Source of the DNA: Bradyrhizobium sp. URHD0069
GTDB taxonomy: Bacteria; Pseudomonadota; Alphaproteobacteria; Rhizobiales; Xanthobacteraceae
Direction of reading: 5' to 3'
Assembly (NCBI RefSeq): GCF_000701345.1
Contig: NZ_JNIJ01000029.1
Coordinates: 26,670-90,669, forward strand
DNA length: 64,000 nucleotides
The position numbers and the translations under genes are program-made. This document shows positions 52,021 to 60,484 of the stretch, piece after piece; positions within the stretch are counted from its first letter, which is position 1, and every line of letters starts with the position of its first letter. Below the pieces are notes generated by a model. It worked only from the letters and a program-made list of their open reading frames with translations. It made no database searches and was not told where the DNA came from.

Positions 52021-52060
52021 TTGACAGCCCGCAGCGATCCCTGATGTTATATTATAACGT
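52021..52060 (+). promoter_or_regulatory. Promoter with Zur-like palindrome
   Basis: TTGACA at 52021-52026 could be a -35. At 52043-52060 lies GATGTTATATTATAACGT, whose core GTTATA-T-TATAAC is perfectly palindromic and overlaps the probable -10. This resembles the alphaproteobacterial Zur operator (ATGTTATA..TATAACAT). It precedes a DUF2946-like gene and a ZnuD-like receptor gene. Confidence 0.6.
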
Positions 52061-52107
52061 TGGGGCGGCCGAGATGACTTGGCTCCCGACGCAGGGCGCC
52101 TATCGGC

Positions 52108-52524
52108 ATGAAGTGGTTTCGATCGAACATCAGGCATGGCTCGCGGCTCGCGCTTTTTGCGTTGGTTGCCCAGCTGGTGCTTTCGTTTGGGCATTTCCAT
52201 GGAGCCGCGCAGGCGGCGCCGGCTATTCAATCCGGCGAAGCGCTATCGGCCGTTGCTTACGCCGGTGGCCTGCCCGCAGCCGACGCGGCCAGCCAATCCG
52301 TTCAGCAGCCTCCGACCAGTCACGATTCCGACCACCAGCAACGGAGCAACGATTGCGCGATCTGCGCCGTTATTGCGCTGGCGAACACGGTGTTGTTCGC
52401 GACAGCGCCCCTGTTGCTGTTGCCGCAGGCAATCGAAATTTTACACCTGACCACCGCCGCCGAGTTCATTCACCTGAACTCCGCCCGAGTCGCATTTCAG
52501 CCTCGCGCTCCCCCCGTCTCCTGA
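52108..52524 (+). CDS. DUF2946-like secreted/membrane protein
   Basis: This 138-residue protein has a signal or anchor segment (LALFALVAQLVLSFGHFHGAAQA), a His/Ser-rich middle (SHDSDHQQRSNDCAICAV) with a CxxC motif, then a second hydrophobic stretch (LFATAPLLLLPQAIEIL). The pattern fits DUF2946, often found beside metal-related TonB receptors. The His and Cys content suggests metal binding. It lies between the Zur-like site and the receptor gene. Confidence 0.7.
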   Translation: MKWFRSNIRHGSRLALFALVAQLVLSFGHFHGAAQAAPAIQSGEALSAVAYAGGLPAADAASQSVQQPPTSHDSDHQQRSNDCAICAVIALANTVLFATAPLLLLPQAIEILHLTTAAEFIHLNSARVAFQPRAPPVS

Positions 52525-52677
52525 CATCGATAGCTTGATGATCCCTGACGATCGCCGCGCCATGTGCGGCTGGTCAACCGGGATAAGTTGAATCGGTCCG
52601 TCGCACGTCGACGGCAAGCGCTTCCGAATTCGTTGGCTTGACAGAGACGAATCCGGCCAAGGCTTTTCAGGATCGGA

Positions 52678-55035
52678 ATGATGATATTTGTTGCAAGACG
52701 TACTCTCAAAATCAGTGCTGCAAGTTGCTCGCTGCTGTGCGGAATGAGCAGCGGCGCAATGTCTCAGGACGCCGCTCCTTCCGCGCAGCTTCCCCAGATC
52801 ACGGTGACCTCGCCAAGCCCGATCGTGAGGCGAAACGTTGTTCCGGCACGAACGCCGGCGCGTGTTTCCCGCGCCGCTCCCGGCCGCGCGCCGACGCCGC
52901 CGGCGCAACCAGCGCCGGTCGCCGCCGCGCCTCAGCAGGGTGTGCTGCCGATCGTGACCGATCAATTTGCGACGGTGACCGTGGTACCGAACGAGGAAAT
53001 TCGCCGCGAGGGCACTGCCCAGCTCGGCGACCTCCTGTTTTCCAAGCCCGGCATTACTGGCTCCACCTTTGCTCCGGGCGCTGCGAGCCGGCCGATCATT
53101 CGGGGTCTCGACGTCAATCGGGTCGGCATCGTCGAAAATGGTGTCAACGCTGGCGGCGCCTCCGATCTCGGCGAAGACCATTTTGTGCCGGTCGATCCAC
53201 TGGCGACGAACCAGGTCGAAGTCATCCGTGGTCCGGCGGCGATGCGGTACGGATCGACATCTATCGGCGGCGTCGTGAGCGCGACCAACAATCGGATTCC
53301 GGACGCCTTGCCTTCATGCGCGGCCGCACCGTTCCAGACCTACGGGCTGCCGGCGAAGGCGCCGCTCGCGACTGTACAGTCGCCGTCCTGCGTAACGGTT
53401 GAAACGCGAACGGCAGTGAGCTCCGTCGACCGCGGTGTCGATGGCGGCATCCTGCTCGATGCCGGCGGCGGCAATTTCGCGTTTCATGCCGATGCCTATG
53501 GCCGCAAGGCCGGCGACTACAGCATTCCCGGCTATCCTTATCTGTTCGACCAGACCCGGCCGGTCAACGGCCGGCAGCCGAATTCGGCGATGCAGGCGTC
53601 CGGCGCCTCGATCGGTGGCTCGTATATCTTCGACGGCGGCTTCATCGGCGCCGCCATCACACAGAACGATTCGCTCTATCATATCCCCGGCATCGATGGC
53701 GCCGATCACCGGACCCGGATCGACGCGCATCAGACCAAAATCACCGCCAAAGGCGAGTATCGGCCCGACTCGGCGGCGATCGATGCCATCCGCTTCTGGG
53801 CCGGCGCTACCGACTACAGGCACAACGAGATTGGCCTTGAGGATCCGGCCGATCCGACGACGCTGGGCGTGCGGCAGACCTTTACCAACAAAGAACAAGA
53901 AGGCCGCGTCGAAGTGCAGTTGATGCCGTTCAACGCGCGGTTTGCGACGGTGACGACGGCCCTTGGCCTACAGGCCGGGCATCAGGAACTGACCGCCCCG
54001 AGCCCGGACGATCCAGGCGCTCTGTTCAATGGGCTCTTTAATCCCAACAACAACAACCGGGTTGCAGGCTACGTCTTTAACGAATTCAAATTTACGGACA
54101 CGACCAAGGCCCAGATCGCCGGCCGCATCGAGCACGTCGACCTGCACGGTTCGACACCCGATTTTCCGGCGGACTTTCTGCCCGACGCAAATCCGCAATT
54201 CAGCACCGCGCGAAATCCGTCCTTCACGCCGAAGAGCGGCAGCGTTGGGCTGATCCAGAACCTTCCCGGCGATCTCGTCGCCAGCATCACCGCCCAGTAT
54301 GTTGAACGCGCCCCGAAGCCCGCAGAATTGTTCTCTCGCGGCCCGCACGACGCGACGGCGACATTCGATATCGGCAATCCGAATTTGGCGATCGAAACCG
54401 CCAAATCGGTCGAAATCGGATTGCGCAGGGCCAACGGGCCACTGCGCTTCGAAGCAACCGCCTACTACACCCGCTTCAACAATTTTATCTTTCGGCGGCT
54501 CACCGGGGTGATGTGCGGTGAGGATTTCGCTTCCTGCGGCGTCCCCGACGCCGAACTTAAGCAGGCGGTGTATTCGCAGCGGGATGCCACCTTCCGCGGC
54601 GGCGAGTTTCAGAGCCAGCTCGATATCGGACAATTTTACGGCGGCATATGGGGCATTGAGAATCAGTTCGATGTCGTCCGCGCCACCTTCACCGATGGCA
54701 CCAACGTTCCGCGGATTCCGCCGGTGCGCGCCGGGGGCGGCGTGTTCTGGCGCGATGCGAATTGGCTGGCGCGCATCAACTATCTGCATGCCTTCGCCCA
54801 GAATGACATCGCTGTCATCGGCGAAACGCCGACCGCGGGCTATAATCTCCTGAAGGCAGAGATCAGCTACAAGACCAAGCTGGATCCCGCATATTTCGGG
54901 GCGCGCGAAATGTTCGTCGGCATCGTCGGCAACAATCTGTTGAATGAGAATATCCGCAATTCCGCCTCCTACAACAAAGACGAGGTGCTGCTGCCGGGTA
55001 TCGGCGTCCGGGCGTTTGCCAATCTGAAATTCTAG
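52678..55035 (+). CDS. TonB-dependent receptor, ZnuD-like (zinc uptake)
   Basis: This 785-residue outer-membrane receptor has a signal peptide ending near AMSQ, a Pro/Ala-rich linker, and a plug domain (LPIVTDQFATVTVVPNEEI, GLDVNRVGIVENGVNAGGASDLGEDH, VEVIRGPAAMRYGSTSIGGVV). A beta-barrel follows, ending in aromatic Phe (RAFANLKF). The barrel segment IPGIDGADHRTRIDAHQTKI resembles the His/Asp-rich loop of ZnuD receptors. The Zur-like operator upstream supports zinc as substrate. ATG at 52678 or 52681 (ATGATG). Confidence 0.88.
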   Translation: MMIFVARRTLKISAASCSLLCGMSSGAMSQDAAPSAQLPQITVTSPSPIVRRNVVPARTPARVSRAAPGRAPTPPAQPAPVAAAPQQGVLPIVTDQFATVTVVPNEEIRREGTAQLGDLLFSKPGITGSTFAPGAASRPIIRGLDVNRVGIVENGVNAGGASDLGEDHFVPVDPLATNQVEVIRGPAAMRYGSTSIGGVVSATNNRIPDALPSCAAAPFQTYGLPAKAPLATVQSPSCVTVETRTAVSSVDRGVDGGILLDAGGGNFAFHADAYGRKAGDYSIPGYPYLFDQTRPVNGRQPNSAMQASGASIGGSYIFDGGFIGAAITQNDSLYHIPGIDGADHRTRIDAHQTKITAKGEYRPDSAAIDAIRFWAGATDYRHNEIGLEDPADPTTLGVRQTFTNKEQEGRVEVQLMPFNARFATVTTALGLQAGHQELTAPSPDDPGALFNGLFNPNNNNRVAGYVFNEFKFTDTTKAQIAGRIEHVDLHGSTPDFPADFLPDANPQFSTARNPSFTPKSGSVGLIQNLPGDLVASITAQYVERAPKPAELFSRGPHDATATFDIGNPNLAIETAKSVEIGLRRANGPLRFEATAYYTRFNNFIFRRLTGVMCGEDFASCGVPDAELKQAVYSQRDATFRGGEFQSQLDIGQFYGGIWGIENQFDVVRATFTDGTNVPRIPPVRAGGGVFWRDANWLARINYLHAFAQNDIAVIGETPTAGYNLLKAEISYKTKLDPAYFGAREMFVGIVGNNLLNENIRNSASYNKDEVLLPGIGVRAFANLKF

Positions 55036-55046
55036 AAAATAGCCTT

Positions 55047-55070
55047 CCTCTCCCCGCTCGCGAGGAGAGG
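55047..55070. terminator. Hairpin after the TonB receptor gene
   Basis: The arms CCTCTCC and GGAGAGG sit 11 bp after the stop. No T-run follows. It may belong to a common short repeat (CCTCTCCCCGC type), as similar bases recur near 55120-55140. Confidence 0.5.
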
Positions 55071-55171
55071 GAGAAGAAGTACAGCGCGCAGCTCAAATGG
55101 AGCCAACGGGGCTACAGGTGCTCCCCGCAAACCGGGAGAGGTGAACCGCCGCCGCTGCGTCGATGCGAGTT

Positions 55172-55684
55172 CTACTTGGCCATGCTCCAGTCCGGGCGGA
55201 TCGCTCCGGACACATTCGTAAACGCGCCGTCGACGAGCTCGGCCACCAGCAGGCGGCTGTAGTCGACCGGTCCCGGCATGGTGGCCCTTCCCTTCGGAAC
55301 GGCCTTGAAGCCGACGCGGCTGTAATAGGCCTCGTCGCCGACCAGCAGCACCAGGCGATGTCCCCCGGCTTTGGCATCCCTCAGCGCGCGATCCAGCAGC
55401 GCGCGGCCGACGCCGCGGCCGCGAAACGGCGGCTCGATCGTCAGCGGGCCTAACAGCAACGCCTTGGTATCGCCAATGCAGATCGGCAATTGGCGCACGG
55501 ACCCAACCAGCAGCGTGCCGATCCAGGCCGTGAACGACAGATCGAGCAGGTGATCGACGTGCTCACGAAGCCGATAGGCGCTCAACACGAAGCGGCCGGG
55601 CCCGAAGGTACGCTCGTGCAGCCGTTCGATCGCCTGGGCGTCGTTGGCGGTTTCGGCCAATATTGTGAGAGAAAGGTCGCTCAT
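55172..55684 (-). CDS. GNAT family N-acetyltransferase (YhbS-like)
   Basis: This 170-residue acetyltransferase has LHERTFGPGRFVLSAYRLRE at the N-terminus, LLGPLTIEPPFRGRGVGRALLDRAL as the acetyl-CoA motif (RGRGVGRA), and VLLVGDEAYYSRVGFKAVP, typical of the YhbS group. The acceptor is unknown. It is convergent with the TonB receptor gene and 67 bp downstream of the GT2 gene's stop. Confidence 0.9.
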   Translation of the reverse strand: MSDLSLTILAETANDAQAIERLHERTFGPGRFVLSAYRLREHVDHLLDLSFTAWIGTLLVGSVRQLPICIGDTKALLLGPLTIEPPFRGRGVGRALLDRALRDAKAGGHRLVLLVGDEAYYSRVGFKAVPKGRATMPGPVDYSRLLVAELVDGAFTNVSGAIRPDWSMAK

Positions 55685-55751
55685 GGATGGACGCGGGATA
55701 GCATTTGGCGAAGGCGCGGTCCATCGCCCCGGCCTTGGCCAGCCTGCAACC

Positions 55752-56690
55752 TCATAAGTTGTTGTTCAGGGGGGCTTGAGACAAATAGGCCAGCAGCTTC
55801 ATCTCGCGGCGTCCGCGCGTCACCGTGTCGAGCACCAGTCCCGATGACCCCGACAGCACCGCCAAAATCATCAGGCCCATCGACAGAATTGCGGTGGGCA
55901 GACGAGGAACGATGCCTTCCTCGAGATAGGTGATGATGATGGGTACAGCGAAGCCGACCGAGACCAGCATCAGGAAAATTCCGATGGCCGTGAAAAACCG
56001 CAACGGCTTTTCCGACCGGTAGAGTTTCAGGATGGTACCGAGAATCCGAAAGCCGTCGCGCCAGGTATTGAGCTTGCTGAACGATCCCGCCGGCCGGGCG
56101 TAATAAGGCGTTTCGATCTCGGCGACCGGTAACGCCAGTTCAAGCGCGTGGACGCTTAACTCGGTCTCGATCTCGAAGCCATCCGACAGCACCGGAAAGG
56201 ACTTGACGAAACGCCGCGAGAACACGCGATAGCCGGACAGAATATCCCTAAACGCCTGACCGAACACCGACGAGAGAAAGCTGGTCAGCATCCAGTTTCC
56301 GGTGCGATGGCCGCGCCGATAGGCGGTCTCGGCCTGATCGACCCGAAAGCCCACCACCATGTCGAGACGGTCGGTCAACAGCGCATCGATCATCCGGGGT
56401 GCGCTGGCGGCCTCGTAGGTCGCATCGCCGTCGACCAGCACATAAATATCGGCTTCGATATCGGCGAACATGCGCCGGACCACATGACCTTTGCCCTGGC
56501 GGCCCTCGCTACGCACTTGCGCGCCGGCCTCGCGCGCGACTGCAATGGTGCGATCCGAGGAATTGTTGTCATAGACGAAGATTTCGGCCGACGGCAGCGC
56601 TTTGCGAAAATCGGCGACGACGGTCGCAACCGCGGCTTCCTCATTGAAGCACGGCACCAGAACCGCAATCCGCATCGATGATGGTGTCAT
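55752..56690 (-). CDS. GT2 glycosyltransferase (dolichyl-phosphate mannosyl synthase-like)
   Basis: This 312-residue protein begins with MRIAVLVPCFNEEAAVATVV and has VYDNNSSDRT, the DxD motif in YVLVDGDATYE, and a KLNTWRDGFRILGTILKLY amphipathic helix, followed by two C-terminal membrane helices (FFTAIGIFLMLVSVGFAVPI; AILSMGLMILAVLSG). It should load a sugar on a polyprenyl phosphate. It is followed upstream by a GT-C-like membrane gene, its likely partner. An ATG five codons downstream (56675) is an alternative start. Confidence 0.9.
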   Translation of the reverse strand: MTPSSMRIAVLVPCFNEEAAVATVVADFRKALPSAEIFVYDNNSSDRTIAVAREAGAQVRSEGRQGKGHVVRRMFADIEADIYVLVDGDATYEAASAPRMIDALLTDRLDMVVGFRVDQAETAYRRGHRTGNWMLTSFLSSVFGQAFRDILSGYRVFSRRFVKSFPVLSDGFEIETELSVHALELALPVAEIETPYYARPAGSFSKLNTWRDGFRILGTILKLYRSEKPLRFFTAIGIFLMLVSVGFAVPIIITYLEEGIVPRLPTAILSMGLMILAVLSGSSGLVLDTVTRGRREMKLLAYLSQAPLNNNL

Positions 56691-56730
56691 TGCCGGCCCG
56701 CCCGCCGAATCAAGCCTGTCATGGCATTGC

Positions 56731-57879
56731 TCAAGCTTTTATCGGTTGGCGAAAGGCAAGGCTATCGTCGATGGTCTCTCGATGCGAATTTAAAGTTGCA
56801 AACAGCAAAGTCCAAAGCGAAAGCATTGCGACGGGAATCGTATAGTAAGGAGTGAAGATAGGATGAGTCATAAAGAAAATCGAATTCACCACAAGATTCC
56901 CTGCGACGACGAGTGCAACCTGCGTCACGCCGCCTAACCGGCGCAAGCGCAATATCAGAGCGGCCCATACACCCGCGATGACAAGCAAGACAAATTGCGG
57001 GTCGGCGAAGTAGGCCCAAAGCACGCCTGAGTTCAACTCCGGTGGAACGACATCAGCGCCTCCATAGGTTGTCGAGAACGCGCTTCCTGCATTGATCGCG
57101 TTCGCCAGCAGCGTCGGCACGATTCCGATCAGGAACGCCGCCGCGAATAGCATGCCTTGCTGCAAGGTTTCTCTGTTTCGAGACAACAGGAACGAAACAA
57201 AAAAGAACAAGAAATATCCAGCGGAGAGAAACAGATTTGCCAGCCTGAAATTGACCGCCAGACCGATCAGAAGGCCAATCAGTGCGGTCAGAAGAAGCCG
57301 GTTTACCCGCCCTTCACCAACAAAGAGTTTCGCGGTCAGAAAACCGGCGAGCGCACAAACCATCATCGTCGGCGCCATCGAATAGCTCGCCTTGGTCGGA
57401 TTGATCATCAGGTAGATTGCTGCGTCCCCAAAGGCAGCCACGAGAAGCAGGGAAAGTACGGTGGACGCGTAAACGGTTGCGAGAAGCGCAAAGCCAAAGG
57501 CTACCACCGAAGTTAGTGCATACAGCGGAATCACCTGAAAGCCTTGCGGAAACAGCGCCAGCACAAAGCCGGTACCGGGCGGATATTGCAGCACGAATTT
57601 GTTCGTGGCCGGCATTAAGGGGTGGCAGGGAGCCTTGCTGGTATCGTTCCAGTCCGGATAGCCTATCTCTTTCAATTTTTCGGACAGGTAGTCATCGTCA
57701 TCCCGGGCGACGTTTGTGTCCAAATCACTAAAGCCAAATTTCTGGAAAAGATGAGCCTGCCGCAGATAACAGATATCGTCGTAAACCCCCCGGATTTCAT
57801 TCCAAGCCGATATCGATAAAACGTTGCTGACCAGAACCACGAAAAATCCGACGCAGCAAAGAACCTTCAAATACTTCAT
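56731..57879 (-). CDS. Polytopic membrane protein, GT-C-like, lower GC
   Basis: This 382-residue protein has about ten membrane segments and, after TM1, an acidic pair in EIRGVYDDICYLRQ at the position of the GT-C catalytic Asp. The loop after it is long and contains KAPCHPLM. It resembles lipid-linked sugar transferases of the DUF2029/PMT type without clear assignment. The ATG at 57879 has GGAAGAAG upstream; a GTG at 57945 is possible. GC content is visibly lower than its neighbours, suggesting acquisition. It likely works with the adjacent GT2 enzyme. Confidence 0.75.
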   Translation of the reverse strand: MKYLKVLCCVGFFVVLVSNVLSISAWNEIRGVYDDICYLRQAHLFQKFGFSDLDTNVARDDDDYLSEKLKEIGYPDWNDTSKAPCHPLMPATNKFVLQYPPGTGFVLALFPQGFQVIPLYALTSVVAFGFALLATVYASTVLSLLLVAAFGDAAIYLMINPTKASYSMAPTMMVCALAGFLTAKLFVGEGRVNRLLLTALIGLLIGLAVNFRLANLFLSAGYFLFFFVSFLLSRNRETLQQGMLFAAAFLIGIVPTLLANAINAGSAFSTTYGGADVVPPELNSGVLWAYFADPQFVLLVIAGVWAALILRLRRLGGVTQVALVVAGNLVVNSIFFMTHPIFTPYYTIPVAMLSLWTLLFATLNSHRETIDDSLAFRQPIKA

Positions 57880-57957
57880 CTTCTTCCGTCGCACCCGATT
57901 GAACCACGCGATCAGGACAATCTTCCTTGTTTTAGATGTGGGCACAAGTAGCGACGC

Positions 57958-58443
57958 TTAACGCCAGGTCGCAATTGGCGCCTTGTCTTCGAGCACTTCT
58001 GATATCCGCAGGCGCGTACCCTTGGTCGTCCCCGCCGGCAGCGCTGCGGCGTCAAAGAAGCCACAGGCGACGATCTCATGGTTCGGCTCGGGCAGGCGAT
58101 CCTGGCGGAAATGCCTGATCAGATAGACCGCGACGTGATCCCGACGGGAAACGTGGCTGTTGAGGAACAGGCCGTGCAGGACCGGCTCGCCCGAGAGCTC
58201 AATTCGTCCCTCTTCCGCCAGCTCGCGTCGCAGCGCGTCAAGCAATGTTTCGCCGACTTCGACGCCCCCGCCTGGCAAGTACCAACCGGTGAGGTAGCTA
58301 TGCTCGACCAGAAACACCCGGTTCTCGCCATCCAGCACCACGGCGCGGACGCCGAGCGTCATGCCGCGGGCGAAACGCCAATAGAAATGCAGAAGCCGCC
58401 GCAGCGCCGGTTCAAACCTCCTTCGCAGGCTTTGCAGGTTCAT
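57958..58443 (-). CDS. NUDIX hydrolase
   Basis: This 161-residue protein has the box GGGVEVGETLLDALRRELAEE (about 58-78), with catalytic REL-x-EE, and a preceding RVFLVEHSYLTGWYLPGG. The N-terminal 30 residues are basic and aromatic (RRRFEPALRRLLHFYWRF), perhaps membrane-associating. The substrate is unknown. Divergent from the metallophosphoesterase across about 150 bp. Confidence 0.9.
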   Translation of the reverse strand: MNLQSLRRRFEPALRRLLHFYWRFARGMTLGVRAVVLDGENRVFLVEHSYLTGWYLPGGGVEVGETLLDALRRELAEEGRIELSGEPVLHGLFLNSHVSRRDHVAVYLIRHFRQDRLPEPNHEIVACGFFDAAALPAGTTKGTRLRISEVLEDKAPIATWR

Positions 58444-58591
58444 CGCCAGCCAATTCCCGGATATCCAGACATCGTGTTTGATCCTTGCGTCGCGGCAGCG
58501 AGCTTGCCATTACATTCGGAAGTTTCACAGGATATCATGAGATGATCGTGCAGTGGCTCACTCCAGCAGGCCACCCGATTGGATCTGTGTG

Positions 58592-59482
58592 ATGGCGGCA
58601 TTCACGCTGGCGCACCTGTCCGATCCGCATCTTCCGCCCCTGCCCGTGGCGCGACTTCGCGATCTCGCCGGCAAGCGTGCGCTCGGCTATCTCAATTGGA
58701 CGCGCAACCGCCACAAATTCCATCGCCGCGACGTGCTTGACGCACTGGTGTCGGATATGCAGGCGCAAGCGCCGGATCACGTCGCCATTACAGGCGATCT
58801 CGTCAACCTGGCGCTCGAAGCCGAATTTGCCCCGGCGCGGGCATGGCTGGAGAGCGTCGGTGCACCGGATCGTGTCACGGTGACCCCCGGCAATCACGAC
58901 GCCTATGTTCGGATTACCCGGCACCATTTCAGGGAGGCGTGGGGAAATTATCTGGATGGCGACGATCCACCCGGCGGCGGCGTCATGTTTCCGTCGCTGC
59001 GCCGGCGCGGCCCGCTGGCGCTGATCAGCCTGTCATCGGCAGTCCCGACGCCGCCTTTGATGGCGACCGGACGGCTTGGACGCGTTCAGCTGGACGCGCT
59101 CGAGCGCATATTGGCGGGGCTACCCGCCGAGCAGGCGTTTCGGGTGCTGCTGATCCATCACCCGCTGCGTTCGGATTCGCGCGCCAAACGGTTGACCGAT
59201 TCCTCCAGCCTGCTCGCGCTTCTAAGCCAATACGGCGTGGAGCTGATCCTGCACGGGCATGACCACGTTCACTCAACGATATGGCTCGATGGACCGAAGG
59301 GCTCGATACCCGCGATCGGCGTGCCGTCGGCGTCGGCGATCGCGCATGGCCGCTATCCCGGGGCCGCCTATAATCTGTTTTCGATCGAGCGCGATGGCGC
59401 CGCGTGGCGGTGCGAGCAGACCATACGAGGCATCGACGATGCGCGGCGCGTCCAGCAATTGCAGCAGATACGGCTGATGTAA
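58592..59482 (+). CDS. Metallophosphoesterase
   Basis: This 296-residue phosphoesterase has all the motifs in order: HLSDPHLPP, ITGDLVNLALE, VTPGNHDAYV, LLIHHPLRS and LILHGHDHVHS. This is the class III cyclic-nucleotide-phosphodiesterase-like group; the substrate is not determined. The ATG at 58592 is favoured because it begins just before the first motif; an in-frame ATG thirteen codons upstream is possible. It is convergent with the next hypothetical gene. Confidence 0.92.
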   Translation: MAAFTLAHLSDPHLPPLPVARLRDLAGKRALGYLNWTRNRHKFHRRDVLDALVSDMQAQAPDHVAITGDLVNLALEAEFAPARAWLESVGAPDRVTVTPGNHDAYVRITRHHFREAWGNYLDGDDPPGGGVMFPSLRRRGPLALISLSSAVPTPPLMATGRLGRVQLDALERILAGLPAEQAFRVLLIHHPLRSDSRAKRLTDSSSLLALLSQYGVELILHGHDHVHSTIWLDGPKGSIPAIGVPSASAIAHGRYPGAAYNLFSIERDGAAWRCEQTIRGIDDARRVQQLQQIRLM

Positions 59483-59484
59483 CC

Positions 59485-60042
59485 TCAGAAATTGCGCAAG
59501 GCCTCAAACAGCGCCAGGCCGAATAACGCGGCCGCGCCGAGAACGAAGCCGAGCGCGAAGATCCAGAAGCGGCTGCGGCGCGGCTTCTCGACGACGACCG
59601 GCGCCGGCGCGGGCGTCGCCACCAGCGCGTGTTCGCGCTCGATCATGCGGCGGGCGACATAATCGGTGACGGCGTCGACAATCGCGCTGACGTCGTGGGA
59701 TTCGGCGATCACGATCCGGCCGAACCGGGTATCCTGCACAAAACGATAGCTGCGCTTGTCGCGGCCCATCAGAACATGGGCAACGACGTCGATCCACAGC
59801 CGCGGCGTATCGCCCTGGCTGATGCCGCGATCGAACAGATCGATCTGCTCCGGGACTTGCGCGAACAGCGGGTCGAGGGCCTCGTTGAGAATTTCGAGTC
59901 GGGCCACTTCGGCATCGCGCAGGTCGACGACGACGCCGGTGCGATCGGCAGCCTCGATCCGCGCCTGCCGCAAAGCGTCGCGCAAGCGTGAAGGACGGGT
60001 CTCACTGACGGCACTGCTTCCGGTACTTTGCGCGTCTGACAT
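59485..60042 (-). CDS. Hypothetical protein with C-terminal membrane anchor
   Basis: The 185-residue protein is soluble up to residue about 158 and ends in one membrane helix (FWIFALGFVLGAAALFGLALF) after a Pro/Val linker (ATPAPAPVVVEKPRRSR). The soluble part contains VAHVLMGRDKRSYRFVQDTRFGRIVIAES. I do not recognise a family. It would be a tail-anchored or cytoplasm-facing membrane protein. Only 2 bp separate its stop from that of the metallophosphoesterase. Confidence 0.75.
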   Translation of the reverse strand: MSDAQSTGSSAVSETRPSRLRDALRQARIEAADRTGVVVDLRDAEVARLEILNEALDPLFAQVPEQIDLFDRGISQGDTPRLWIDVVAHVLMGRDKRSYRFVQDTRFGRIVIAESHDVSAIVDAVTDYVARRMIEREHALVATPAPAPVVVEKPRRSRFWIFALGFVLGAAALFGLALFEALRNF

Positions 60043-60264
60043 CCCTTGCGGCCCTTGTCCTGACGGGGTTGAACCCCCTTAACTTATCAGTAACCGTACT
60101 GTCCGCAAAGGCCGTGTTCCCAAGGGCTTAGCCCTCCAGAATTTGCCGCGGCGCCCACCCCGCTTCTCGCCGCAATCGGGAGGAGAGACGCGGAGCGGCC
60201 CCACCCGGATCACCGGATGAGGCCGCGCCCGTCCTTGGCCGTTTCTTGTCTAACTGTCGGGCTG

Positions 60265-60474
60265 TCAGGCCGGCACGCGTTGGGGCTCTTCCACGATCGA
60301 GAAGCGTACGCTGCCGCGGTGGCGGTTCTCTTCCGAGACCTCGCGCCAGCAATCTTCCGCTTCCTTGCGGGTCTTGAACGGGCCCCTGACCTGGGCCGAA
60401 CCTTCCACGAGCTTGTGGAAGTTCATCGAACCGAACTCACCGCCAATCACCCAGAAATTACTGCCCTGTGTCAT
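60265..60474 (-). CDS. DUF4170 small protein
   Basis: This 69-residue protein starts MTQGSNFWVIGGEFGSMNFH and continues GPFKTRKEAEDCWREVSEENRHR, then VRFSIVEEPQRVPA, which is the DUF4170 pattern. It is separated by 10 bp from the stop of aceA on the same strand and is presumably cotranscribed. GGAGGC lies before the ATG. Function is unknown. Confidence 0.85.
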   Translation of the reverse strand: MTQGSNFWVIGGEFGSMNFHKLVEGSAQVRGPFKTRKEAEDCWREVSEENRHRGSVRFSIVEEPQRVPA

Positions 60475-60484
60475 GATAGCCTCC

